From: Omphalotus guepiniiformis
Taxonomy: Eukaryota; Basidiomycota; Agaricomycetes; Agaricales; Omphalotaceae
DNA: 64,000 nt
Direction of reading: 5' to 3'
NCBI GenBank assembly: GCA_028554645.1
Contig: JAQOOI010000022.1
Coordinates: 124,001 to 188,000 of the forward strand
Positions 48,450 to 58,287 of this stretch are shown here, in pieces. Below the pieces are notes generated by a model. It was not told the DNA's origin and did not search any database. It saw only the letters and a list, made by a program, of their open reading frames with translations. The first letter of the stretch is position 1. Each line of letters begins with the position of its first letter. The position numbers and the translations under genes are program-made.

Positions 48450-48902
48450 GATGAGGGATTAGGAGATTAGGAAGGTGGCGAGGGGATGATGGGGGACGGG
48501 CAGAGTCACGAAAACGCAAATGTGAGGTATTTGAAGCAACAGCTATGCGTTGAGATCAAATCTTCGTGTCATCAACCCCACTGCCGATTAGGCCTAGGAC
48601 CCACAGGTGGTATGAATTGAAGGTTTGTAGAGGGACCGCCGGAAATGGATTCCCGGAACTAGCACTGCTGACTTTCTATCAAACGCCACTCTTCCCACTA
48701 TGAACATCCATAACTTTAGCGTGGAGACAGGAAGATGGTTTCCTCTGCAGCCAGCGAAATTCTATCTTTATATAAAGCAGAACGAGCGAGTCGCATCAGA
48801 GCTCTTTCCTGAATATATAGCGAGCCAAACGTTAACCAATGTAATATACAGCGAATATTGTACACAGGACATACCTATACCTGGCCAACCAAACTACCTA
48901 AA

Positions 48903-49082
48903 TCACCCCTCCTCTTGATACATCATCACAGCTCTTTTGAAATTGCCAAGATCTTCGTCGAACTCCCGACTCGTAAAGAAAGTGTAGTAAGACTGCAGAT
49001 GGAGTACATAGTCCTCCTCAGGGAACGTGCGATGCGACAGTCTCACCGGACCGTCCGGTCCATCGTGCTCCCAAATTGGCAT
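48903..49082 (-). CDS. Short minus-strand coding-like exon, unknown
   Basis: The frame from ATG 49082 to TGA 48903-48905 encodes 59 residues beginning MPIWEHDGPDGPVRLSHRTF and ending FDEDLGNFKRAVMMYQEEG. The composition is strongly protein-like. A possible upstream exon on the same strand starts at 49216 (MKIPFPAFGVDQREFRHVSQKT) and could join in phase through a 68-bp intron with a GTTGTC donor. It overlaps the opposite-strand candidate at 49166-49633. I recognise no family. Confidence 0.35.
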   Translation of the reverse strand: MPIWEHDGPDGPVRLSHRTFPEEDYVLHLQSYYTFFTSREFDEDLGNFKRAVMMYQEEG

Positions 49083-49165
49083 CTCCCCACGTGGAATATG
49101 AATGGCAAGAATTTGTGGTGTGCTATTTAGAGGAACCTCTTCATGACAACTGTCTTTTGCGAAAC

Positions 49166-49633
49166 ATGTCTGAATTCACGTTGGTCGACCCCAAAGGCTG
49201 GGAATGGGATCTTCATTCAGTGGGTATCTCTCTCTATACCATCTCCTTTGAGAAAAGTATCGCTAAACTCGTGTTCTGTTATCTGCTTCGTTTTACTGAA
49301 GGTGTATTCAGCATACGTTGGTCATTTCCAGACACACAACATTGCCTGGTGTGTCGTATCATCGTTTATTGAGTTACTTGTGGCGACACTGACGAATATG
49401 TTAGGTATGAGAAGTCCTGGGGTCATCTATTCTCTTCTTTCGAAGAATTCCTAGCGTTCTCTTGGCCAGTTATTGTCGTAACGGATGCTTGGACTGGGAA
49501 AGCCCACATTGTAACCAAACTCAACTCAATTGGAGCTTTTCTTAAGATGGTCAAAACAAGGCGAGTCTCCTCAGCGATTTCCACCTCCCTTCAAACCAAC
49601 CCATCGTTGTTCATTTCATTTTTTCCCTTGTAG
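49166..49633 (+). CDS. Short plus-strand gene candidate, unknown
   Basis: Exons 49166-49219, 49302-49348 and 49405-49633 join in phase: MSEFTLVDPKGWEWDLHS, then VYSAYVGHFQTHNIAW, then YEKSWGHLFSSFEEFLAFSWPVIVVTDAW, ending at TAG just before the exonuclease gene. The clean junctions and aromatic-rich, hydrophobic content argue for real coding sequence. The true 5' end may lie further upstream, where the frame stays open to about 49000. No family recognised. Confidence 0.35.
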
Positions 49634-49664
49634 ATTCGGGGAAACACTACCACAAGCCTCAAAC

Positions 49665-51593
49665 ATGGTCCAAGTAACCCCCTTCGAGACATCCCAGCGT
49701 CACCTACGGCACGTATCAGACTACCCTACATATCGTAAACTCCACAACACCCTCCCTGCAGCCGTCCTATCAGCAAAGAAGCAAAAGATACGTAACGGTG
49801 ACCCTCAGGCCATAAAGGAGCTTTGGGAGAGTAGAGACAAGACGTTTTTGGCGATTGATTTTGAATGGAGTGAGAGGAATCAGAAAAGTTGTTTAGAGTG
49901 GGGATATGCTGCTGTTCGATGTGGTCATTTGAATGAGTACGCCCTGCGGTTCCATGCCCCGTATCATTTATCATTCAGTGAAGGATGACTGACGCCTGCT
50001 TATCAACGTTCCTAGTCTCGGATATTGGCCGCCTTCTCCGGACGAAAACTATAGGTGTGTGTCGGGGGTTGTTGCGTATTCTTCGAAGATGATGTGTTTT
50101 GACGTTTGACACGTATGGCGCGGTAGAAAAGGACACTTTGTCGTACAGGAATATGTTGACAAGGTCGTCAATAAATGGTGCCCTAATTATCCTTGGCATG
50201 TAAGTACCCCTATTTCATGTTCGTAATCATGCTGATCGTGCAAAAAAAAAATAGTATGCGGTGCGAGTGTGTGAATGCTTCTATTGAATAGGTATTGATT
50301 GATGTCTTGGTGGTCTAGTTTGGTGATAGTCAAGTGATACCAAAGGCGAAACTCTCACAGATTATTCAAGCTGTAATTAGGTGTGTTTTGTGTTTCTCAT
50401 CACATGTCTGGCGCGACGACACGACAAGTCTAATACACGTCTTTTCATGCTTGTGCTCGTAGCAGTCTCGCCAGTCCAGATTCAGAAATCCTATCAAACA
50501 ACCTCGTTCTCGTCGCACACGGTGTAAATGGAGATCTAACGCGTCTAGAAGAAATGAAAATAGGTAAGCCCCCACCGCCCTCCCCCGCTACGCACCCCTG
50601 TCAAATCCCCTTACTTACCTGAACCCGTATTCCGTATTCCGTCCGTCTTGTCTCGACAGCACTCCCGCATAACATGTTTATAATCGACACAGCGGTATAC
50701 GAAACGAAACTATTTAATGCTGGTCTTCGACCTCCTATGGTTCATCCTAAATCGAAGGAACCGCGGCAACCGGGGTCGATGCTTTCGTTGGAGAATTTGC
50801 TTAGATCGATTTCGGTACCAGTACCAACACCCGATCCCGGAACTTCGGTGGGCCAACCACAACCACCTCAACCACCTCAAGTTGCTCAGCAGATCGGGTT
50901 ACTCCCACATGTTAAAATGCATAACGCGGGTAACGATGCGTTTATGTGTCTTTTTGTATTGCAGTACCTTGCTGAACCGGAGGGAAGTACGAAGGTTCCT
51001 ACGGTTAGGCGGACGGTGAATAATAGACCTGCGATGGGTATGGGAGGGATGCATAATATGTCTTTGCCGATGAATATGAGTATGAGTTCGATGGGGATGG
51101 GGATGGGAATGGGGATGGGGATGGGGGGGATGGGGATGGGGGTTCCGATGAATATGAATATGACTATGCCTCCTTCGTTTAATGTAGTCCCGCCGTTACC
51201 TGCGTTTAGTGGTCTTGCTATTGCGACTACTGGGACCGGGTCGGGGACTGCGTCGGGGATTGGGATTGGGACTGCGTCGACATTGGGACCTGGGGGTTTA
51301 CATACGCCTACGACGCCGTTGGGAGGGAATCAGAGGTTGTCGGTTTATAATCTTTCGGGGGAGTTTGGGCAGATGAGGTTGGAGGGGGTTGCAGGGACCG
51401 GAGGGATCGGAGGCCCGGGAGGTACAGTGGGGGAGGAGGAGGAGGAGGAGGAGGTGCAGGAGGGGGAGGAGGGGGGAGTCCGGGGAAGGCTAGGTCAAAG
51501 TCGCCTGGGACGAGGAGGTTGGTGCCTGGGAGTTTGGGGAATGGGAAGAGTGGGAGGAGGTTGAGTGCGGTTGAGGTGGATGATGGGAGGTGA
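49665..51593 (+). CDS. DEDD-type 3'-5' exonuclease-like protein (fungal Gfd2/YDR514C-like)
   Basis: Seven or so exons starting at ATG 49665. The exonuclease fold is seen by FLAIDFEWSE (DxE), LVAHGVNGDLTRLEEM (third Asp) and KMHNAGNDAFMCLFVLQYL (HxxxxD), giving a complete DEDDh set; such domains trim RNA or DNA. One exon appears to be 6 nt (TATGCG, about 50253-50258), joining PWH-YA-FGDSQVIP. The C-terminal half is low-complexity: a Met-Gly repeat (about 51030-51160) and Gly/Thr-rich linker. In a GGA/G-rich tract (about 51420-51475) the frame appears shifted: as written it ends at TGA 51562-51564 in an unlikely Glu/Gly/Trp-rich string, whereas the next frame gives KARSKSPGTRRLVPGSLGNG and ends ...LSAVEVDDGR at TGA 51591-51593. 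I take the latter as the original C-terminus. Confidence 0.72.
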
Positions 51594-51944
51594 GCGGTGC
51601 GCTAGCGGTGATGTGTTGGGTTGGGAATGGAGTGTTGTTAAATTGGAATTTCGTTTCTGTTCTCGCTTTCGCTAGTTTTCGTTTTCGGTTGGTTTAGCTC
51701 ATTTACGGACAGTACGGTTTGGCGGACATTATTGTTGACACTTCATTACATACCACTTGGACACCCTTCATGCATGCATGGACTTTTGACTTTTAGTGTA
51801 ATATGGGATAATAATATATCGAGCGTTTGGAGCTTTGAGATAGGTAGATAGGGGTAACATAGTGTAATATGGGATAATAATATATCAAGCGTTTGGGACT
51901 TTCAGTTAGATAAGCAGGGGTAACATAAAGAGTGTCCTGTATCA
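51594..51944. other. Short intergenic stretch with a direct repeat
   Basis: A roughly 55-bp block with AGTGTAATATGGGATAATAATATATC(G/A)AGCGTTTGG occurs twice, at about 51796 and 51859, in the shared 3' region of two convergent genes. No gene. Confidence 0.7.
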
Positions 51945-53092
51945 CTATTCCTCGTCATCGCCCCACCAAGTCCGTATGAACTCCTCCACCTTCATCGGCT
52001 TAATGTCCTCCAGCTGCTCATTCAAATTGAGCGAACCCTCCTGATCCATACGTTCCATATATGAGAGGTATATCTCACTGAAAAAGTTCGTCATGGGCGA
52101 TGAGGGATTTGGATCTAGGCGAGAGAGGAGTTCTTCTTTCGAGTTGTATTTGACGTCGATTTTTGTACCTGCCACCCACCACCACCACCATCAGCATCAG
52201 CATCAGCATTGCAGCATTACGAGGTAACCCGTAAGTTGGAGCATAGCGCACCAACAATCCTTTCCGCAATCCGTACAAGATCATTCAACTTGATCTCATC
52301 CCCAGCCATATCACTCTCTTCCGACCACTCCTCAATCCTCGTACAAGCACCCGCAACGAACCTCCCTACATCTTGAGCTCTCGTTATTCTTAATTTACCC
52401 TCCCCGTCACCTGGTATATCCGCTTTCTTGTTTTTTATATCTAGGATGTGGCTGATATGTTTTAGATGCCCGAATCCTTCATCGACATCTCCGTTGTGCG
52501 TCGAGGGCGTCGGAGACTTCGGGGGCTTGGGGTTACCAAAAGCAAAATAATTCATGAACAACCCGCAATTAAATTTCGTGAACTCGAGCGGCCTACGTTG
52601 TTCGCCCTCGCCCTCGGACTCGGAATCGGATGTAATACTCCTCTCGAGTTTCGCTTTCCTCAGAGCCCCCAAAATCGGCTCCTTCATCCGATAAAGCTCA
52701 ATCAACCCCCCAATCCTCTCCGAATCAAAAGCAAATTCACTAGGTGCAAAACGACGAAACGTCGGAACTCGAAGTGCAGCTTGCAGTAAATTCTGCTGTG
52801 CCGTGACGAAAGCTTCTTCAGTCCCAGATAATGTCGAGATTATTGTATCGATGGAGTTGTTCCGGAGGGCAAGTTCGATTGAATTTATGTCGTGATAATC
52901 GACTGTGATGATAGATGCTGAGGATGATGCAAAGTGGATTGTCCTAGCCCCGTCGGCCCCGGCCCCTTTTGATTTACGAGAAAGAACGATTATTGAGAGG
53001 GAGTATTTGTGTTTGAGCTCTAGGAGACCTTCGACGATGTGTCTCCCGATTCCACCACTTCCTCCTGCTACCGCGATGTTTTTTGAGATCAT
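51945..53092 (-). CDS. NmrA-like NAD(P)-binding reductase
   Basis: Exons 53092-52252 and 52168-51945 give 354 residues. An N-terminal Rossmann motif, AVAGGSGGIGRHIVEGLLE (GxxGxxG), and the atypical short-chain reductase layout (TIISTLSGTEEAFVTAQQNLLQAALRVPTFRRFAPSEFAFD, then LEFTKFNCGLFMNYF) mark the NmrA/isoflavone-reductase-like group. No classic YxxxK catalytic pair is obvious at the usual place. Such proteins are NADPH sensors or reductases of small aromatic compounds. A Glu/Ser-rich insert lies at about residues 155-170. The 83-bp intron carries a (CCA)n and (CAGCAT)n stretch. ATG 53092 starts right before the Rossmann strand, as is normal for the family. Confidence 0.87.
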
Positions 53093-54147
53093 GGTGTTTC
53101 GGAGATGTAGATGTAGATGTGGATGTAATCGTAGTCGTAGTCGTAGTCGAGCTGAACTTGACTAGGAGTAGTCATTTAGTTATATACGGTTTAAACCGAA
53201 ATTGAGGTACGAATGATTATCCCTGCTAGTGAGATGTCTCAGTTTTTGCGCCCTGATTAGGGAGGAGAACAAGACATTTGATGATTGATGAGGGTTTCAA
53301 ATCAGAATGACCTTTTTTTTTTTTCAACAGTTAGGAGGCTGGACACGCCTGAAGCATCTTGATAACGATGTTTATATGTTTTTTCTTGAGCTGAAAGAAT
53401 TTTTATGTATGGGCTCCTGGCCTGTGCCCTGTGGTGGAGGACGTGAAAAACAGTTTGCCGCCGGTTTGCCGCCGAGACTGAAACTGCCGTGCCGTACTCA
53501 GAGCTCTTTGCTGTTCAGGCCATGGTTCGCAGGAGGTTGGACTGTATGCACGTCCAAATTGACGTCCTCTTCAAGTCGATTCAGCCACACGATAAGTTCA
53601 TGCCGAGTACGAGTTGGAGTGCAAAGGGAAGGCTAGCTGCGGACGTCAACCCACTGGCAGTGAAAAAGAGGAACTAGTTTGGATCGAGATTATAGATAGT
53701 GTATGTATAAGAGGGAAAGTACGCATCAGCCGCATGATCTCCTCGGGTCATACTGAACGTTCGCCTGTCTAGTGCAGGTGTTGGAAACGGGTACGTCGCA
53801 CACCTGCTAGCTATATTCTAGCTCCCCAGGACCTGAGATCCATTGGCAGGTACGCACACGCACAGGCCTTCGAGCTCCTTGCCTCTGTCAAATCAAGCGG
53901 ATCTATGCCGTGCTCTACCTATCCTGCATGCACAGAGCTCAATCTTAAAAGATAGGAATTGGACATTTGCCGCAGGTACCATCACTGAGATGAACCTCAG
54001 GCGTAGCACTTTCATCTTTGCAGACAACGTGGACGAAAAAACTGCACGAAGAATGGAAGAGAATGAAGCGTGTTACATAGAAGATCCTGCCAAGATGGAG
54101 CGTGTTAAAAGATCCTGCCAAGTCTAACTTCTGAGAGGCAGCCAGGC
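53093..54147. other. Intergenic stretch, possible small relic
   Basis: No firm gene. A plus-strand frame at about 53940-54127 (NWTFAAGTITEMNLRRSTFIFADNVDEKTARRMEENEACYIEDPAKMERVKRSCQV as separate pieces) has protein-like composition and a short internal repeat (AAGATCCTGCCAAG twice, about 54080 and 54109), but no partner exons could be found. Confidence 0.3.
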
Positions 54148-55080
54148 TTAATCCTGCTCATGACAAGAAGATGATCTTGTCATTTCCAGTGTCTTGGGGG
54201 TGCCAGACAACTGGGCTGAGCTATCGGAGCATTCGAAGAAAAAGGAGGATATGGCAGTGGTTGGACAACAGGTGGTAGTTTCAATGATCGCTTCGAATTT
54301 GGACTTGATCCCCGCGGAATTACAGTTAGTCACTTGTGCTTGCGTTTTTGCACAGAGCTCTTGCGTGAAGGTCTTAAAGTCTGCACTTTCCTGACATATT
54401 AGGGCCCAACTGTCAGTGGTTGAAGCTTGAAGGGTCACCCTAAGCGCGTATTTTTCCGGAATCCGCATGTATGCCTGCAAAGAAAGAACCTCGGTGAGAT
54501 GGCGGACTTCAAAGGAGATCTATAAAGTGACCTTAATCCAGGAAATAGTACTAGCGAACGCTTAAGCTACACGCTATACTTGACAACCATGCTTGACTGG
54601 CATGTACCGGATAGTGCCATCGTGAAAAGGCGATCTTCGTAATTCACCCACCCATGAATCGTATTAGACTTTACACTCTCGAGAAACGCCGAGTCGTTTC
54701 GCCAGTAGCCATAATCTCGCCTCAGAATCCTCGACACGCTGTCAACTGCACAAGTCATTATCTAGTATAGGCGATTACGTAGAGTTATATTACATACTGA
54801 CTTCGTAGCCATAATTCATGAATGAGATTGTCCTTTCATGAGATCATGATGCACTGGTTTCCCTCGAGGCTTGAGCTTGGTTTTGGATTCGAAATGTTTC
54901 ACAAAGTTTGTGCCGCCGAATGGAGTCAGAGAGTAAGGTAGGCCTTCGAAGATGGCCTTGAAGAACTGATGGGAGTCTTTATGCATCGGCGCCTATACTA
55001 GCTTTGTGAGGATGATATTGGTTCCAGGTTTGAAAGAGATAGCATTGAAAGGAAAGTGACCAAAAAGTGACACCGCCGCA
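54148..55080 (-). pseudogene. Minus-strand gene relic, unrecognised
   Basis: Coding-like pieces appear in order on the minus strand. At about 55065-54830: HFPFNAISFKPGTNIILTKLV, an in-frame TAG, then APMHKDSHQFFKAIFEGLPYS and TPFGGTNFVKHFESKTKLKPRGKPVHHDL. At 54758-54567: VDSVSRILRRDYGYWRNDSAF and onward. At 54480-54148: a frame behind a good acceptor (TTTGCAG) with AYMRIPEKYALRVTLQASTTDSWAL. In-frame stops and unmatched junctions indicate decay. Family not recognised. Confidence 0.35.
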
Positions 55081-55517
55081 ACAAATAGAAGAAACAGCAG
55101 ATACGTAATTAATCTCAAGCGCTAACGCGCAATGCCGGGCGCTTATATATTAAATGTCCATCTTTCTTCTTGCCACGATTGTCTACAGCCTTTTCGCCAA
55201 ACTTGAATTTCTGCACGACTTTGAACGCTTTACTCAGCGGTCGAGTGGTCGATATGGATGATATACTGGATTTGTATTGTAAGTGCACCCATGATTATCC
55301 ACAGCGTGTAGCGCAATCTCAAAGATCTCCTGCTGATTATAGGATCAGGCTATCTCTAAAATCCATAGCATACAAGCAGCAAGCCTCAGATTTGTACCTA
55401 TCGATCGGTCATTCGCTAAAGGCAACTTCTAAAGTTGAGTTTCGAGGGTCCTTTCGCTTTACATGGATCCTGCGGAGCTTGGAGTCACGATGCTACGTCG
55501 CCACCGTCACCAATTGA

Positions 55518-56808
55518 ATGCGGACATTCATAAGGACTCCGACTCTCACCATGTCCTGCACGTCTCGTGTGCTCCCTACGACTTGTAGGAACTTAGGAAA
55601 AGTGTTCACTTGCAAACTTCAGCCGAAAATGCTTAGCAGTCCGAAGGAGAAGGCTGACACTCCAAACGGTGACTATCAGGAAAGGAAATCTTCGACACTT
55701 GACGATATTCTTTCTGTGCTCCCGGGCGCCACTTCCATAACATTAAGCACCCTCAGGGATGCTGCTGCCTTGGCTCCGGTGCCCTTCCTCGCTGAAGCTG
55801 CAGGCTTAGCTGTGACCATCTTTGATACTATACAAGTACGTTCAATTCCTATATCGTCGTAAAGTTAATACCCAGTGCCTTGACCTCCACCTTATAGACA
55901 TGTAGCAATAACAAAGGCGAATTCAGAAGCTTGGCAGCAGATTCATGCAGCCTTGTTTATGCTGTCATCTCGACATGCAACGACCTCACAAAAGACGGTT
56001 CGCAGATATCTTCTCAACTTCAAACAAGTCTTGAGCAATTGTGCACGTAGGGGTCATATCGCTATACTCCTTGTATGTGTTCTCATTTCCATTTCTTTCA
56101 AGAACTTTGACCGAGATCAAGAATTTTGCGCAAAAGCAAGTAAAACGGAAGGTTTTCATTCGCTTCTTGACCTCGAAAGACGATCAAGACAAAATCCAGT
56201 CGTTTCGGCAGCAAATGAGGCAGAGTTTGGACGTATTCACAGTGAGTGTATGCAAAGATGAAATACATGGAGTTTATGACGCGTTCGCATAGCTCCAATC
56301 GCACATAACAGTGCAACAAATCGTCTTGCGCATAGCCGAGCAGCAGAAAATACAAGAGCAGATCCGAGGCGAGGAAGCAAAGTCGTTGCCAGATCTCAAG
56401 CTCAAGCTGGACACTTCCTCCGATAATTCTCCGACTTCCACCGATTCACCTACAAGCGCAGCGAGTCCTGTCTCTCAGGTTGCGTTTTCGAACCTCTTTG
56501 CTGGTGCTTCTCAGATCGGCGGAAATATCCAGGTCACCAATGTGACTGGGAATCAGCATAATGTCCATACGGAAGATCATTCGACGTCGGATAATTTCGA
56601 TAATGTCTATAATACCAACAACATTAATTCGAATAATGTCCTTTCGAATCATTTGAGTTTGGATGATGGATCGGATATGAGCCAGGTAAGGGGCAGGAAA
56701 GGGAGAGCTGGCCATGGAAGGGTTGGGAGGGTTGGTGACTCGGTGACTCACTCGAGGTACGTCGTGTTCGATGCAGACCTCGTGTGGTTTGAGACTGAGG
56801 CTGTTTGA
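55518..56808 (+). CDS. MLKL-N-terminal/HeLo-like helical bundle protein with Asn-rich tail
   Basis: Exons 55518-55835 (inner ATG at 55551), 55898-56046, 56103-56241 and 56293-56808 give 373 residues (362 from the second ATG). About residues 45-190 form an alpha-helical region of the type common in agaricomycete NLR-like and cell-death proteins: LSTLRDAAALAPVPFLAEAAGLAVTIFDTIQ, SLAADSCSLVYAVISTC, TTLTEIKNFAQKQVKRKVFIRFLTSKDDQDKI, RQSLDVFTLQSHITVQQIVLRI. The K-rich FIRFLTSKDD segment is typical. It resembles the MLKL four-helix bundle, which permeabilises membranes. The second half is disordered, Ser/Thr-rich, then Asn-rich (GGNIQVTNVTGNQ, NVYNTNNINSNNV). No nucleotide-binding domain follows. 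It could act as an effector or adaptor in a cell-death or incompatibility pathway; that is inference. The final 40 residues past a GTAAGG at 56689 may be intron read-through. Confidence 0.7.
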
Positions 56809-58287
56809 ATGTAGATGGTATCCGAACCAAACAGGATATGGTTGGCCTACGGATAAAGCCTTGGTTCCCCATTGGATAGCTTAACTTATCGACAGACTTT
56901 TCCGATGTCCAGGCTCCCTATACTTAGGATGATGATGCGGTGTGCCAGACCCGATATAATCAGGATATGCTCAAACAGACAGTGATAATCTACTCTCCAT
57001 GTTCTTTTCAGCTTATTTCCCGTACTATGATACCCTAAGTCGGAGGGATCCGTTGTAGATTGAAGGCCCTACATCGTACACTTCGTTCATATCGTTGTTC
57101 CTCCCCCTCCCGGCTTTCTAGGTTCAACTTGTGTACCGAATACATCAACCAGAGTTGTAATATGAACACCGTTACTTGATTCGACGTACTTAACAGATTA
57201 AATGCTCCTGGCCCAATTCGCCGAGCCATATTGTTGCTTTCGCCATTGGTTCACTGCACTGAGATACTAGTACTGTTTGATAAATGCATAGATTTACAGT
57301 TCAAAAAGTGTCCCACCCCTCGGACTTGGATAGATGATCATTGCTTTCAGCCACCTCTCTTTCAATACTTATGATCAATGTACTCAGTTGTCCGCAGAGG
57401 TTCAAAAAACCCTTGCAAACGCATCATGAACCTCAAGGAACTCGGGATTAGGAGGGTGAGTTTGAGTAAGCGATAGAAAATCGATGTTTCGTGATAGGAG
57501 ATGTCGCCGTACGGCCACACGAATCTGACTTGGCGACAGACATAGAGCTCGTTGTGTAGTCGCCGGTCGGGTATTTGAGAGACCACCGAACATTGAAAAA
57601 GCCTTCCGAGAGAGAAGGAGTTTCTGTATGCCATAAAGACCACTCGTGTACGAAGATGACCTCGAAGTCATGTGTTGACCTCGTATGTCGAAATAGGTCG
57701 AAATGGCAATGCGACTGTAATCTCGCGAGGCGAGCGCTGGATTCTGTTCAAGTGAGTAAGAAATAAAAATGACTGTAGGGAGAAACAAGAGCACACCTGA
57801 GCTAAGTTGCAGTAAGAAAGTTTGAACGTCATGAACATTCAGTGACCCGGCTAAAATTCTTGAAGCTGGCGACTAACGCTCTCGTCCTAACCACCGAATC
57901 CCCAGAGCCGGGTGCTAGAGATGCGGATATTGTCCACGAACTCTTTCGATGTTTTCTTGTCCTTGTGCATCGTGCACGTCCGTCACTGGTCAGGAAGAAG
58001 GTACGGTGACGAACACGAATTAGATAGGATTACATAAGTGTAGGTCTCGGACGGGTTTGGCGAGTGTTTGGCGTTGTTGGTATCTTTACTCTTCATCGTT
58101 AACGTTCATGGCTTCGAGCTTTCATCTGATTCAATTTCTCTGAGGCGTTCAATACTCCAATCGTCCCAAAAGAAGATTGATTGTCTAGACGTATTTCTAT
58201 CATTTCATGGTCAGTCTTTCATTCAGGCTTGTCTTCGTTCGACCGTAACTTCAAGTCTCCGCCTCAAGGTCACCCAATCCTTTCGCA
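56809..58287. other. Intergenic stretch
   Basis: No supported gene; open frames at 57362-57794 (minus) lack coding composition. The 200 bp before 58288 are similar to the upstream region of the second F-box gene (shared TTCATCTGATTCAAT or TTTCATCTAATTCAATC and GAGGCGTT or GAGACGTT words). Confidence 0.45.

Noticed and set aside
49220..49300. Acceptor at GTATTCAG (49312) for the second exon of the small plus-strand gene
   Set aside because: It puts the next exon out of phase; the acceptor ending at 49301 (CTGAAG) keeps the frame and the aromatic-rich string.
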